DNA of 64,000 nt from Burkholderiales bacterium. GTDB taxonomy: Bacteria; Pseudomonadota; Gammaproteobacteria; Burkholderiales; Burkholderiaceae_C. The DNA is taken from assembly GCA_016213325.1 (NCBI GenBank), contig JACRAY010000022.1, positions 78,457 through 142,456 on the forward strand, in the 5' to 3' direction. Under the pieces are notes generated by a model that was given only the letters and a program-made list of their open reading frames with translations, was not told where the DNA came from and ran no database searches. Positions 17,092 through 24,647 of this stretch are shown here, piece after piece (within the stretch, counting starts at the first letter, position 1; every line of letters begins with the position of its first letter). A program made the position numbers and the translations under genes.

Positions 17092-18158
17092 CACGCACGC
17101 TCCGATCGCATGTAGGCCTTCTGCCGGGTAAAACCCTGCCGCGCCAGCAGCGGGAACTCGAGCGCGGCGCGCTTCAGCCGCCGCCAGCGGCCATCGATGC
17201 CGGCCGGCTCCTGCAGCACGAACAGCACGAGCACGCCGCCGTACACCATCAGCTCCAGCCCGAACTGGTTGCCCATGCGTGCCGGCAACCAGCCCTTGAG
17301 GATCGAGATGGCCGTCGGCAGCAGGCCGATCAGCACGGCGCCCAGCAGCGCGCCGCGCAGGCTGCCGAGGCCGCCGATGAACACCATCAGCACCAGCTGC
17401 AGCGACAGGGCGAGGCCGAAGCTCTCGGGCGTGATGAACTGCGTCTGGTGCGCCAGCAGCGCACCGGCGGCGCCGCAGGTGGCGGCGGACACCACGAACG
17501 CAAGCACCTTGGTGCGGGCGACGTGGATGCCGAGCGCTTGGGCTGCGGCCTCCGAATCGCGCACGCCGACGAAGGCGCGGCCCGTCCCGGAGCGCAGCAG
17601 GTTGGCCAGCAGGGCGAGCACGCCCACCAGTACCGTGAGGCACAGGAAGTAAAAGGGCACCGGCGCGGCCAGAGAAAAGCCGAACAGCGTCGGCTCCGGC
17701 ACCGCCAGCCCGCTATGGCCGCCGGTGACGGACTTCCAGCGGCCCAGGACATGCTCCGCCACGATCGAAAACGCCAGCGTGACGATCGCCAGGTGCAGGC
17801 GCGACACGCGGATCGCCGGCAGCCCGATCACCAGCCCGCCTGCGCCCGCCGCCGCTGCCGCCGCGAGCAACCCGGCGGCGAGCGGCCAACCCGCTGTGAG
17901 TACGACCGTGTGCACGTAGGCCCCGATGGCGAGGAAGGCGCCTTGACCCAGCGAGACGAGGCCGGTGTAGCCCGTCAGCACCATCAGGCCGAGGCTGGCG
18001 ATGCACAGGATGAAGATGAACGTGACCTCCCCCGTGTAGAAGGCCGGCAGCAGGAACGGCGCGATGGCCAGTGCCGCCAGGGTTGCGGCGGCGCCGGCGC
18101 GCGAGGACTGTGTCGGCAGCAGCGCGCGGGCCTGTGCGTAAGTGGTGTGGTAAGACAT
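17091..18158 (-). CDS. livM: ABC transporter permease LivM
   Basis: A 355-residue membrane protein with eight or more hydrophobic segments. The LivM signature runs from LMVLTGYTGLVSLGQGAFLA to GVRDSEAAAQALGI and VFIGGLGSLRGALLGAVLIG. It starts at ATG 18158, overlapping the livH stop (TGATG), and ends overlapping the livG start. It has about 25 N-terminal residues before the first membrane span and a basic C-terminal tail in the cytoplasm. With LivH it forms the channel. Confidence 0.92.
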   Translation of the reverse strand: MSYHTTYAQARALLPTQSSRAGAAATLAALAIAPFLLPAFYTGEVTFIFILCIASLGLMVLTGYTGLVSLGQGAFLAIGAYVHTVVLTAGWPLAAGLLAAAAAAGAGGLVIGLPAIRVSRLHLAIVTLAFSIVAEHVLGRWKSVTGGHSGLAVPEPTLFGFSLAAPVPFYFLCLTVLVGVLALLANLLRSGTGRAFVGVRDSEAAAQALGIHVARTKVLAFVVSAATCGAAGALLAHQTQFITPESFGLALSLQLVLMVFIGGLGSLRGALLGAVLIGLLPTAISILKGWLPARMGNQFGLELMVYGGVLVLFVLQEPAGIDGRWRRLKRAALEFPLLARQGFTRQKAYMRSERA

Positions 18159-19042
18159 CAGACTCTCCGACCGTGGGCTTCGGGCAGCAGGCCACGCGGG
18201 AACACGACGAGCACCGCGACCAGCACCAGGTAGGGCACGATGTCCTTGAACCCGTCGGGCAGGTAGACGCCGGAGAACTGCTCGAGCAGCCCGATCAACA
18301 CGCCGCCCACGATGGCGCCGGGCACGCTGCCGAAGCCGCCCAGCACCAGCGCTGCCAGCGCCTTGAGCATCACGAACCAGAGGCCCAGGTCCACCAGTGA
18401 GATCGGCGCCAGCAGCAGCCCGCACAACGCCGCCACGCCACCGCACACAGCCCACACGAACGAGGTGAGCCGCTTGACCGGCACGCCGCACAGGTACGCT
18501 GCCAGCTGGTTCTGGGCCGCGGCCTGGATGGCGACGCCGGCGGACGTGCGCGAGAGGAAAGCGAACAGCCCGGCGGTGGTGAGCAGCGCGGCGGCGACGA
18601 TGACGAGGTTTACGTCGGCGATCACCGCGCCGGCGATGTGCGTGGATTGGTCCGTCCAGGGCGTGGGATAGCCGCGCGACTCGGGGCCGAACACCATGCT
18701 GACCGCGCCGCGGATCATGAAGCCAAGGCCGATCGTGAGCAGCACGCCGGCGAATTGCGGCTGCCCCGCGATCCGGCGCATCACGCGCGCCTCCAGCAGC
18801 CAGGAGAACGCGGCCACGGCCAGCACAACGGCCGGCACGGCCAGCCAGTAGTTCCAGCCCAGGGCGGCGATCAGCCACCAGCCCAGGAACGCCGACAGCA
18901 TGAGCACGTCGCCATGTGCGAAGTTCAGCACTTCCGTCGCCTTGTAGCCGAGCACCAACCCCAGGGCCACGAGGCCGTAGATGGAGCCGATCGAGACTCC
19001 CTGCAGCGCGAGCTGCAGCCATTGTGAAGACGCCGCGTCCAT
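18158..19042 (-). CDS. livH: ABC transporter permease LivH
   Basis: A 294-residue membrane protein with the LivH pattern: QLALQGVSIGSIYGLVALGL at the N terminus, NFAHGDVLMLSAFLGWW, and the late ALVLGGFGSVPGAIVGGVLIG loop that contacts the ATPase. It is the first gene of the liv operon (livH-livM-livG-livF-livK-AMP-binding). The upstream region carries the AACGATCGTT operator, so the whole transporter is probably under the same TetR control as the acyl-CoA genes to its left. Confidence 0.93.
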   Translation of the reverse strand: MDAASSQWLQLALQGVSIGSIYGLVALGLVLGYKATEVLNFAHGDVLMLSAFLGWWLIAALGWNYWLAVPAVVLAVAAFSWLLEARVMRRIAGQPQFAGVLLTIGLGFMIRGAVSMVFGPESRGYPTPWTDQSTHIAGAVIADVNLVIVAAALLTTAGLFAFLSRTSAGVAIQAAAQNQLAAYLCGVPVKRLTSFVWAVCGGVAALCGLLLAPISLVDLGLWFVMLKALAALVLGGFGSVPGAIVGGVLIGLLEQFSGVYLPDGFKDIVPYLVLVAVLVVFPRGLLPEAHGRRV

Positions 19043-19057
19043 TCTTGCCTTTTAAGA

Positions 19058-19093
19058 TAACGATCGTTCAGTTAACGATCGGCAAACTATCGT
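19058..19093. promoter_or_regulatory. Putative TetR operator upstream of livH
   Basis: TAACGATCGTT at 19058-19068 contains a perfect 10-base palindrome, and a second TTAACGATCG follows with its ACG 15 bases after the first, as at 10834. CAAACTATCGT at 19083-19093 repeats the block at 10914. The site lies just upstream of the livH start. Confidence 0.55.
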
Positions 19094-19197
19094 CGGCAAG
19101 GCGCCCGGTGTCAATCGGATCAGTGACGGAATTTCCTAGGGTAATCCCGGGGTTGCGAACGAATGGCAGGAGCATCGTTGACAGCAATGCGGCAACA

Positions 19198-19236
19198 AAT
19201 AGGCCTATTGACAGCGCAGATTAATCTATTCATAAT
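19198..19236 (+). promoter_or_regulatory. Sigma70-type promoter with embedded operator for the decarboxylase operon
   Basis: TTGACA at 19208-19213 and CATAAT at 19231-19236 are separated by exactly 17 bases. Inside the spacer is the 10-base palindrome AGATTAATCT (19218-19227), part of the 14-base element GCAGATTAATCTAT. Related elements occur at 23856 and 30352. A 12-base palindrome AATAGGCCTATT (19198-19209) overlaps the -35 box. A repressor on the spacer element would block polymerase directly. Confidence 0.65.
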
Positions 19237-19301
19237 GACCTGAATGGCGATAACTGGGACGTCCACGCTCCGCCGGAATCGAACACTATTGAAGGACTGG
19301 C

Positions 19302-20276
19302 ATGCGAGGAAAGATCGCGATCGAAGAGCACTGGGAGTCCCCGGAAGTCGATACCCCTTCGACTTTTGGATTCATCGATCCCAACTACCTGACGCACCTG
19401 AACCAGCGCCTGCAGGAAGTCGATCGCCGCCTGGAAGAGATGGATGCGGCGGGGATCGCCATCTCCGTGCTCTCATTGACGCAGCCGGGCGTCCAGGGCA
19501 TCCACGACAAACGGGCGGCAATCGATTTCGCGCGCCGCATGAACGATTACGCGGCAGAGACCCTGGCAAAGCGCGATCCCAAGCGACTCAAGACATTCGC
19601 TTGCGTCGCGCTGCAAGACCCCGAGCAGGCTGCCCTCGAAGCCAGGCGCGCCTGCACGGAGTTGGGCTGCATCGGCGTGCTGGTGAATGGCTTTACCAAC
19701 ACTGGCGACGACAGCGGGACCTATCTCGATGAGCCGCAGGTGCTTCCGTTCTGGCAGGCCATCAGCGAGCTGGACGTCCCTGTCTATCTCCACCCCCGCA
19801 TGCCGCTTGTGAGCCAGCGAAAAGCCTACGCGGGATATCCCGGCCTGGTCGGATCGGCCTGGGGCTTCGGCCACGAAACGGCTACGCACGCATTGCGCCT
19901 GATGCTGAGCGGGCTGTTCGACCGCTTTCCAAAGGTCAACGTGATGCTCGGGCACCTCGGCGAAGGCCTGGCGTTGTCGCTGCCGCGGGTGGAGCATCGC
20001 CTGCGCCACCAGATGCCTGGGACGCATGGCACGCACTTGCGCACTCCAATGGAATACCTGTGTGACAACTTCTACGTCACCACCTCCGGAACCTTCCGCA
20101 CCCAGGGCCTTCTGCACACGATCAGCGAAATCGGGGTGGAACGGGTGCTCTTCGCGGTGGACTATCCCTACGAGTCCATGAGCGAAATCACCGAATGGTT
20201 CGACGAATGCGCGATCAGCCCGAATGACAAACGGGCGATTGCTTCCGGGAATGCGCGCCGCCTGTTCGGTCTCTGA
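19302..20276 (+). CDS. Amidohydrolase-family nonoxidative decarboxylase (gamma-resorcylate/2,3-dihydroxybenzoate decarboxylase-like)
   Basis: A 324-residue TIM-barrel protein aligned along its length with 2,6-dihydroxybenzoate (gamma-resorcylate) decarboxylases. The metal ligands known from the Rhizobium enzyme (Glu8, His10, His164, Asp287) are all at the same numbers here: KIAIEEHW gives Glu8/His10, VYLHPR gives His164, LFAVDYPYE gives Asp287. His218 in LGHLGEGL is also present. It probably removes CO2 from an aromatic or related unsaturated carboxylate without oxygen. It is the first gene of a five-gene rightward operon behind an operator-bearing promoter. The exact acid is unknown. Confidence 0.85.
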   Translation: MRGKIAIEEHWESPEVDTPSTFGFIDPNYLTHLNQRLQEVDRRLEEMDAAGIAISVLSLTQPGVQGIHDKRAAIDFARRMNDYAAETLAKRDPKRLKTFACVALQDPEQAALEARRACTELGCIGVLVNGFTNTGDDSGTYLDEPQVLPFWQAISELDVPVYLHPRMPLVSQRKAYAGYPGLVGSAWGFGHETATHALRLMLSGLFDRFPKVNVMLGHLGEGLALSLPRVEHRLRHQMPGTHGTHLRTPMEYLCDNFYVTTSGTFRTQGLLHTISEIGVERVLFAVDYPYESMSEITEWFDECAISPNDKRAIASGNARRLFGL

Positions 20277-20305
20277 GCGATGGATCAGCGACAAGGACTC
20301 CAGAC

Positions 20306-21046
20306 ATGCTGAAAGAAATTGCGGTGAATGAACAAGCCGTGCGCACGGACCTGGCAGCGTGCTACCGCTTGGCTGCGCACTTCCGCATGACCGACATGAC
20401 GTACACGCACATCTCCGCGCGGCTTGACGGCGGGGAAGAATTATTGCTGAACGCTTTCGGACTCTTGTTCGAAGAGGTCTGCGCCTCCAACCTGGTCAAG
20501 GTCAGCGCCTCCGGAGAAATTCTGGATGACCCGACAGGCGTGGGCATCAATGCCGCCGGCTTCGTGATCCACAGCGCGGTGCACGCCGCCCGTCCGGACA
20601 TCAAATGTGTGATGCACACCCATACCGCGGCCGGCATGGCCGTGTCGACGCACCCGGACGGCTTGCTGCCGATCACCCAGCATGCGATGCGATTCCACAA
20701 TCGCATTGCGCGGCATGCGTATGAGGGTATCGCCATCGATCTGGCAGAGCGGGAAAGACTGGCGAGAGACCTGGGTGGGCACAACGCCATGATCCTGGAG
20801 AACCACGGCCTGCTGGCCTGCGGCCGCACGGTTGCCGAGGCCTTCGGCACGATGTACTACCTCGAACGCGCCTGCCAGGCACAAGTAGCAGCGCTCGGAA
20901 GCGGGGTCAAACCCCTTATGCCATCGCAGGACGCGATCGAAAAGACGGCGAACCTGTTTCACGAGAACCGTGGAAAGGCCGATCAGCGCGACTGGCCGCC
21001 CTTGCTGCGAATGCTGGATCGGATCGATCCGTCGTTTCGAGACTAG
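20306..21046 (+). CDS. Class II aldolase/adducin-family protein
   Basis: A 246-residue zinc-aldolase-fold protein. Zinc ligands are visible as His104 and His106 in CVMHTHTAAG and His167 in ILENHGLL. The start matches the adducin N-terminal domain (LAACYRLAAHFRMTDMTYTH). Relatives cleave or decarboxylate hydroxy acids and sugar phosphates, including small aromatic-pathway intermediates. Being next to a D-2-hydroxyacid dehydrogenase suggests that the aldolase product or substrate is a 2-oxo or 2-hydroxy acid. It lies 29 bp after the decarboxylase gene. Confidence 0.88.
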   Translation: MLKEIAVNEQAVRTDLAACYRLAAHFRMTDMTYTHISARLDGGEELLLNAFGLLFEEVCASNLVKVSASGEILDDPTGVGINAAGFVIHSAVHAARPDIKCVMHTHTAAGMAVSTHPDGLLPITQHAMRFHNRIARHAYEGIAIDLAERERLARDLGGHNAMILENHGLLACGRTVAEAFGTMYYLERACQAQVAALGSGVKPLMPSQDAIEKTANLFHENRGKADQRDWPPLLRMLDRIDPSFRD

Positions 21047-21063
21047 TACAGCCGGGCCAGCAC

Positions 21064-22008
21064 ATGCTCTTCATCGTTGGTCCGACGCGGGCCGGACCGC
21101 TCATGAAGAAGATCGGGTCCTTGCTCGAGGACGCCAACCGTCCAGCGACCGTCATCGCGACTGAGAGCCGGGACCTGCTGGACTTTCCCGAGTTGGCGCA
21201 AGCCTCCGTGCTCGTCTGCCTGATGATCCCCTGCGGGGCGAGGGAGATGGATGCGATGCCGGCGCTGCGAGGAATCGTCTCGCCGCTACTCGGCTATGAC
21301 TGGATAGATGTCGAAGAGGCCACACGCAGGTCCATCCCTGTGGTGAATGGGGAGATTCGCGAGAGCAGGGAGAGCATGGCCGAAGCCACCATCATGCTCG
21401 TGCTCGCGTTGCTGTATCGCTTGCGCGAAACGGAAGCCGAGCTTCGTGTGGGTGGCGAACGAGTCCAGCATCGCAACATGCTGAAGGGTCGCACCGTTGG
21501 CATCGTGGGCTATGGCGGTATCACGCGCGAGATCGTTCACCGTCTCAGGGGCTGGCAGGCCACGATTCTCGTGCATACCCGCCAGCCGCAGGAGAACGAA
21601 GAAGGCATTTCTTTCGTTTCGAGCGAAGCTCTTCTAGCCGCCAGCGACGTGGTGCTGCTGATGACCCGGCTGGACGATGGCAGCAGGCATTGGCTGGATA
21701 AACGCCGTATGCAGCTGATGAAGCGTGGGGTACTCCTTGTCAATACAGCCCGGGGCGGCCTGGTGGACGAGGACGCGTTGGTGGAAGCCTTGCAGTCCGG
21801 CCAGGTGGGCGCCGCCGCGCTCGACGTGTTCGAAGTTGAACCGCTGCCCGCCGGGCACCCGTTCCGGCAGCTTCCCAACGTCATCCTGACCCCGCATTCG
21901 GTCGGCCATACGGTGCAAATGACTGAGCAGATCCCGCGGATGGCCGTCGCCAACATCCTGGCGCTGCTGGATGGAAAGCGACCCGATAGCTGCAAGAACA
22001 TTCTTTAG
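21064..22008 (+). CDS. D-isomer-specific 2-hydroxyacid dehydrogenase
   Basis: A 314-residue NAD-dependent dehydrogenase. The nucleotide loop GIVGYGGITREI lies near the middle, followed by NTARGGLVDEDALVEAL with the substrate Arg, Glu in DVFEVEPLP, and the proton-relay His in ILTPHSVGH. It interconverts a 2-oxo acid and the D-2-hydroxy acid. It is 17 bp behind the class II aldolase gene. This is the first of three D-2-hydroxyacid dehydrogenases in the window, each sitting beside an aldolase-type gene. Confidence 0.9.
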   Translation: MLFIVGPTRAGPLMKKIGSLLEDANRPATVIATESRDLLDFPELAQASVLVCLMIPCGAREMDAMPALRGIVSPLLGYDWIDVEEATRRSIPVVNGEIRESRESMAEATIMLVLALLYRLRETEAELRVGGERVQHRNMLKGRTVGIVGYGGITREIVHRLRGWQATILVHTRQPQENEEGISFVSSEALLAASDVVLLMTRLDDGSRHWLDKRRMQLMKRGVLLVNTARGGLVDEDALVEALQSGQVGAAALDVFEVEPLPAGHPFRQLPNVILTPHSVGHTVQMTEQIPRMAVANILALLDGKRPDSCKNIL

Positions 22009-22024
22009 GAACCAAGGAGACGAT

Positions 22025-22990
22025 ATGAAATGGATGCTTGTCTTGATCGGGTTGGTGTTTTCATGCGTTGGCGCGCATGCGCAGACTCAACCGTTTCCCC
22101 AAAAGCCGGTCAAGATCATCGTGCCGTATCCGCCCGGCGGCATGGACATCCTGTATCGAGCGCTGGCCGTTGAGCTGTCGACCAAATGGGGGCAGCCAGT
22201 CATCGTGGAGAACCGCGCCGGTGCGGACTCGCGGATAGGAGCAGAGGCGGTGGCCAAGGCTGCGCCGGACGGTTACACGATCCTGGCAACGGGCGACTTT
22301 ACCTTCGTCGCCAATCGATTTCTCTTTGCGAAGCTGCCGTACGACCCTGACAAGAGTTTTGCCCCGGTGTCGCTCGTGGCACAGACAGAGATGTTCCTCC
22401 TCGCGAGCGAGAGCTTGCCGGTGAACGACCTTCGGGAACTCGTGGCATACGCTCGCGCGCGCCCGAAGCAGGTCAGTTTCGGTTCGTTTTCAAAGGGCAG
22501 CCAGGCCGACCTTGCTTTCCTGATGTTGAACAAGCGGGAAGGAATCGACTTGCTGGCCGTGCCCTACAAGGGCATCGGGCCCGTGTTGGCCGGGATGGCG
22601 GGAGGGGAAATCCAGTTGGGGATGGGGGGCACCAACGTCGCGGAACCGCTCATCCAGGCGAAGAAGCTCAAGGTGCTTGCCATGACCGGGTCTTCGCGCC
22701 ATCAGCAGTTCCCCAATGTCAAGACGGCCACGGAGCAAGGTTTCCCCTATGTCATCTCGAGGCTGTGGTACGGCGTTTTCGTGCCTGCCGGTACACCCGG
22801 TGCAGTCGTGAACAAGATCAGTTCCGACATCCAGGCGGTCCTCGCCAACAAGGAATTTGTCGAAACCAAAATCGCGTCCCGCGGAATCAGGCCGTTGAGC
22901 GGCAATGCGGAAGATCTCGCCAGGCGAATCGCGGAGGACGTGGCGCGTGGCGAGCAGGCTTTCAGGGAAGCCGGCATCAAGCCCGAGTAG
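22025..22990 (+). CDS. Bug-family tripartite tricarboxylate transporter substrate-binding protein
   Basis: A 321-residue secreted receptor. The signal peptide MKWMLVLIGLVFSCVGAHAQ is followed by the Bug start FPQKPVKIIVPYPPGG and the conserved ENRAGADSRIGAE and DGYTIL blocks. ATG 22025 is preceded by AAGGAGA at 22013-22019. Bug proteins bind carboxylates such as citrate, glutamate or aromatic acids. No TctA/TctB membrane genes are in the window, so the transporter partner, if any, is elsewhere. It closely resembles the receptor at 29346 (both have PYDPDKSF and YRALAVELST). Confidence 0.92.
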   Translation: MKWMLVLIGLVFSCVGAHAQTQPFPQKPVKIIVPYPPGGMDILYRALAVELSTKWGQPVIVENRAGADSRIGAEAVAKAAPDGYTILATGDFTFVANRFLFAKLPYDPDKSFAPVSLVAQTEMFLLASESLPVNDLRELVAYARARPKQVSFGSFSKGSQADLAFLMLNKREGIDLLAVPYKGIGPVLAGMAGGEIQLGMGGTNVAEPLIQAKKLKVLAMTGSSRHQQFPNVKTATEQGFPYVISRLWYGVFVPAGTPGAVVNKISSDIQAVLANKEFVETKIASRGIRPLSGNAEDLARRIAEDVARGEQAFREAGIKPE

Positions 22991-23019
22991 CGATGGCCCA
23001 ACGCAATGCACCGGGGTAA

Positions 23020-23811
23020 ATGATGGAACTGGGGATCAAAGGAAGAAAGGCCATCATCGCGGGAGGCAGCGCCGGAATGGGAAGAGAGAGCGCCCTGGCG
23101 CTTGCGAGGGAAGGTGTGGAGGTCTGCATATCGGCGAGGGGCGAGGCTCGATTGCAGGCGACCGCCCAGGAAATTGCGCAGGCGACGGGCGTCCGCGTCG
23201 TTCCCGTTGTAGCCGACCATGGCACCAGCGAGGGCCGCGCCCGCCTGCTCGCGGCATGCCCTGAGCCCGATATCCTCGTCATCACCTGTTCGCCGCCGCG
23301 GTTCCTGCAGAGCTATATGGAGCCAGAGCCCGAAGAATGGATGGACGCGCTTTCGACCACGTTGCTGGGTCCCGTCGAACTCATGCGGGCGACCGTGGGC
23401 GGCATGGCGGCCCGCGGCTTCGGCCGGGTCGTCAACATCGGAACGATCGCAGCCAAGCGGCCCCACGAGAGCCGCTTGTTGTCGGGACCCCCGAGGGCCG
23501 CTTTGTGCAACTACGCCGCTGCCATCTCCGGAGGCCTTGCGAAAAGCAACGTCGCCATCAACAGCATCCTCCCCGGCATGTTCGACACAGCGGCAATGCA
23601 GCAGCGGTTCAAGTCGCTGTCGAAGCAGAACGGCACCACGTACGAGGAGGAGATGGACCAGTGGATCGGGCAAGTGGGCATCCCGGCCTCCAGGCTGGGT
23701 GATGCAAGGGACGTCGGCGCATTGTGCGCACTGCTCTGCAGCCAGTACGCCAGCTTCATCATCGGCCAGAGTATCGTGGTCGACGGCGGGCAGCTGACGT
23801 CAACTTTCTAG
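23020..23811 (+). CDS. SDR-family protein with non-canonical active site
   Basis: A 263-residue Rossmann protein with the SDR cofactor loop AGGSAGMGRESAL near 14-26 and the C-terminal IIGQSIVVDGGQ. The active-site helix reads SGPPRAALCNY, so the usual YxxxK becomes Ser155-xxx-Arg159, and the catalytic Ser region is NIGTIAAK. A recognised subgroup of 3-oxoacyl-ACP-reductase-like proteins shares this. The reaction is therefore uncertain. It is the last gene of the decarboxylase operon, 29 bp after the Bug gene, with a short hairpin behind it. Confidence 0.82.
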   Translation: MMELGIKGRKAIIAGGSAGMGRESALALAREGVEVCISARGEARLQATAQEIAQATGVRVVPVVADHGTSEGRARLLAACPEPDILVITCSPPRFLQSYMEPEPEEWMDALSTTLLGPVELMRATVGGMAARGFGRVVNIGTIAAKRPHESRLLSGPPRAALCNYAAAISGGLAKSNVAINSILPGMFDTAAMQQRFKSLSKQNGTTYEEEMDQWIGQVGIPASRLGDARDVGALCALLCSQYASFIIGQSIVVDGGQLTSTF

Positions 23812-23815
23812 GGAC

Positions 23816-23833
23816 GTCGGTCCTTCCGACTTT
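23816..23833 (+). terminator. Short hairpin after the decarboxylase operon
   Basis: GTCGG-TCCTT-CCGAC followed by TTT lies just behind the last gene of the operon. The stem is only five base pairs and the T run is three, so it is a weak candidate terminator. Confidence 0.3.
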
Positions 23834-23843
23834 GGCTAGGAGC

Positions 23844-23869
23844 TTGCACATCGAGATAGATCAATCTGG
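23844..23869 (+). promoter_or_regulatory. Putative operator/promoter of the second tetR gene
   Basis: ATAGATCAATCTGG at 23856-23869 matches the operator elements at 19216 and 30352 at 11 or more of 14 positions. A weak TTGCAC -35-like box at 23844 places it in the same spacer position. GATT-TGCC-AATC follows at 23876-23887. The layout fits autoregulation of the TetR gene starting at 23902. Confidence 0.5.
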
Positions 23870-23901
23870 AACTTCGATTTGCCAATCTACAATGGCTGCC
23901 A

Positions 23902-24594
23902 ATGAAACGGATCCTTGCAGCTCCTGTTCCCGCCAAGCCGAAGTCCGCGCCGCGCCGCGCGGCGCCTGCGGCGACGCCGATGCCCGAGATGCCAGCCGAG
24001 CGCCTGCTCGAGGCGGCGGTGGCGCTGTTCGCGCAGCACGGCTTCGATGCGGTCAGTACGGGGGCAGTGGCAACCGCCGCCGGCCTCACCCAGTCGATGG
24101 TGCACTACCACTTCGGCACGAAGGAAAAGCTCTGGAAGGCGGCCGTGGAGCACCTCATGCATGCGCGCGGAAACATGTTTTCCCTGAACCTGGAAGACCT
24201 GCGGGACGTGGATGCCCTTTCGCGCCTGAAGGTGATGCTGCGCCGTTTCATTTCCGCCAATGCGGCGGACCCTGACCTCACGCGGATTCTCATTCATGAG
24301 GGCATGAACGATTCGCCACGCCTGAAGTGGCTCGCGAAGCGCTTCATGGTCCGCGGCTACGCGACCTTCAACGCCGCCATCGACTCGGCAATCGCCGCGG
24401 GGGTGGTGCGCAAGCTGCCCGTGCGAGACGTGACCAACATCATCGTCGGTGCTTGCGTGCTCACCTTCACGCTGAGCCGGTTGCTCCACGAGGTGTATGG
24501 CGAGATGCCCACGACTCCCGAGGCGGTTTCCTCGCTCAGTGATACCTTGCTCGAAGTGCTGTTCAAGGGCCTGGAAGCGAAGCCCAAGCCCTGA
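23902..24594 (+). CDS. TetR-family transcriptional regulator
   Basis: A 230-residue repressor with a 30-residue Pro/Ala/Lys-rich N-terminal tail and then the TetR helix-turn-helix: ERLLEAAVALFAQHGFDAVS, with GLTQSMVHYHFGTKEKLWKA as recognition helix and anchor. The C-terminal ligand domain is about 150 residues. It stands between the two oppositely oriented operons of the 19.2-30.4 kb system, and an element like those in both operon promoters lies 33 bases upstream of its start. It is the natural candidate for the system's repressor. Confidence 0.9.
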   Translation: MKRILAAPVPAKPKSAPRRAAPAATPMPEMPAERLLEAAVALFAQHGFDAVSTGAVATAAGLTQSMVHYHFGTKEKLWKAAVEHLMHARGNMFSLNLEDLRDVDALSRLKVMLRRFISANAADPDLTRILIHEGMNDSPRLKWLAKRFMVRGYATFNAAIDSAIAAGVVRKLPVRDVTNIIVGACVLTFTLSRLLHEVYGEMPTTPEAVSSLSDTLLEVLFKGLEAKPKP

Positions 24595-24647
24595 GCCGGG
24601 CTGCTACCTGGCGGGGATCACCGGCACGAGCCCGAAGCTAGACATCG

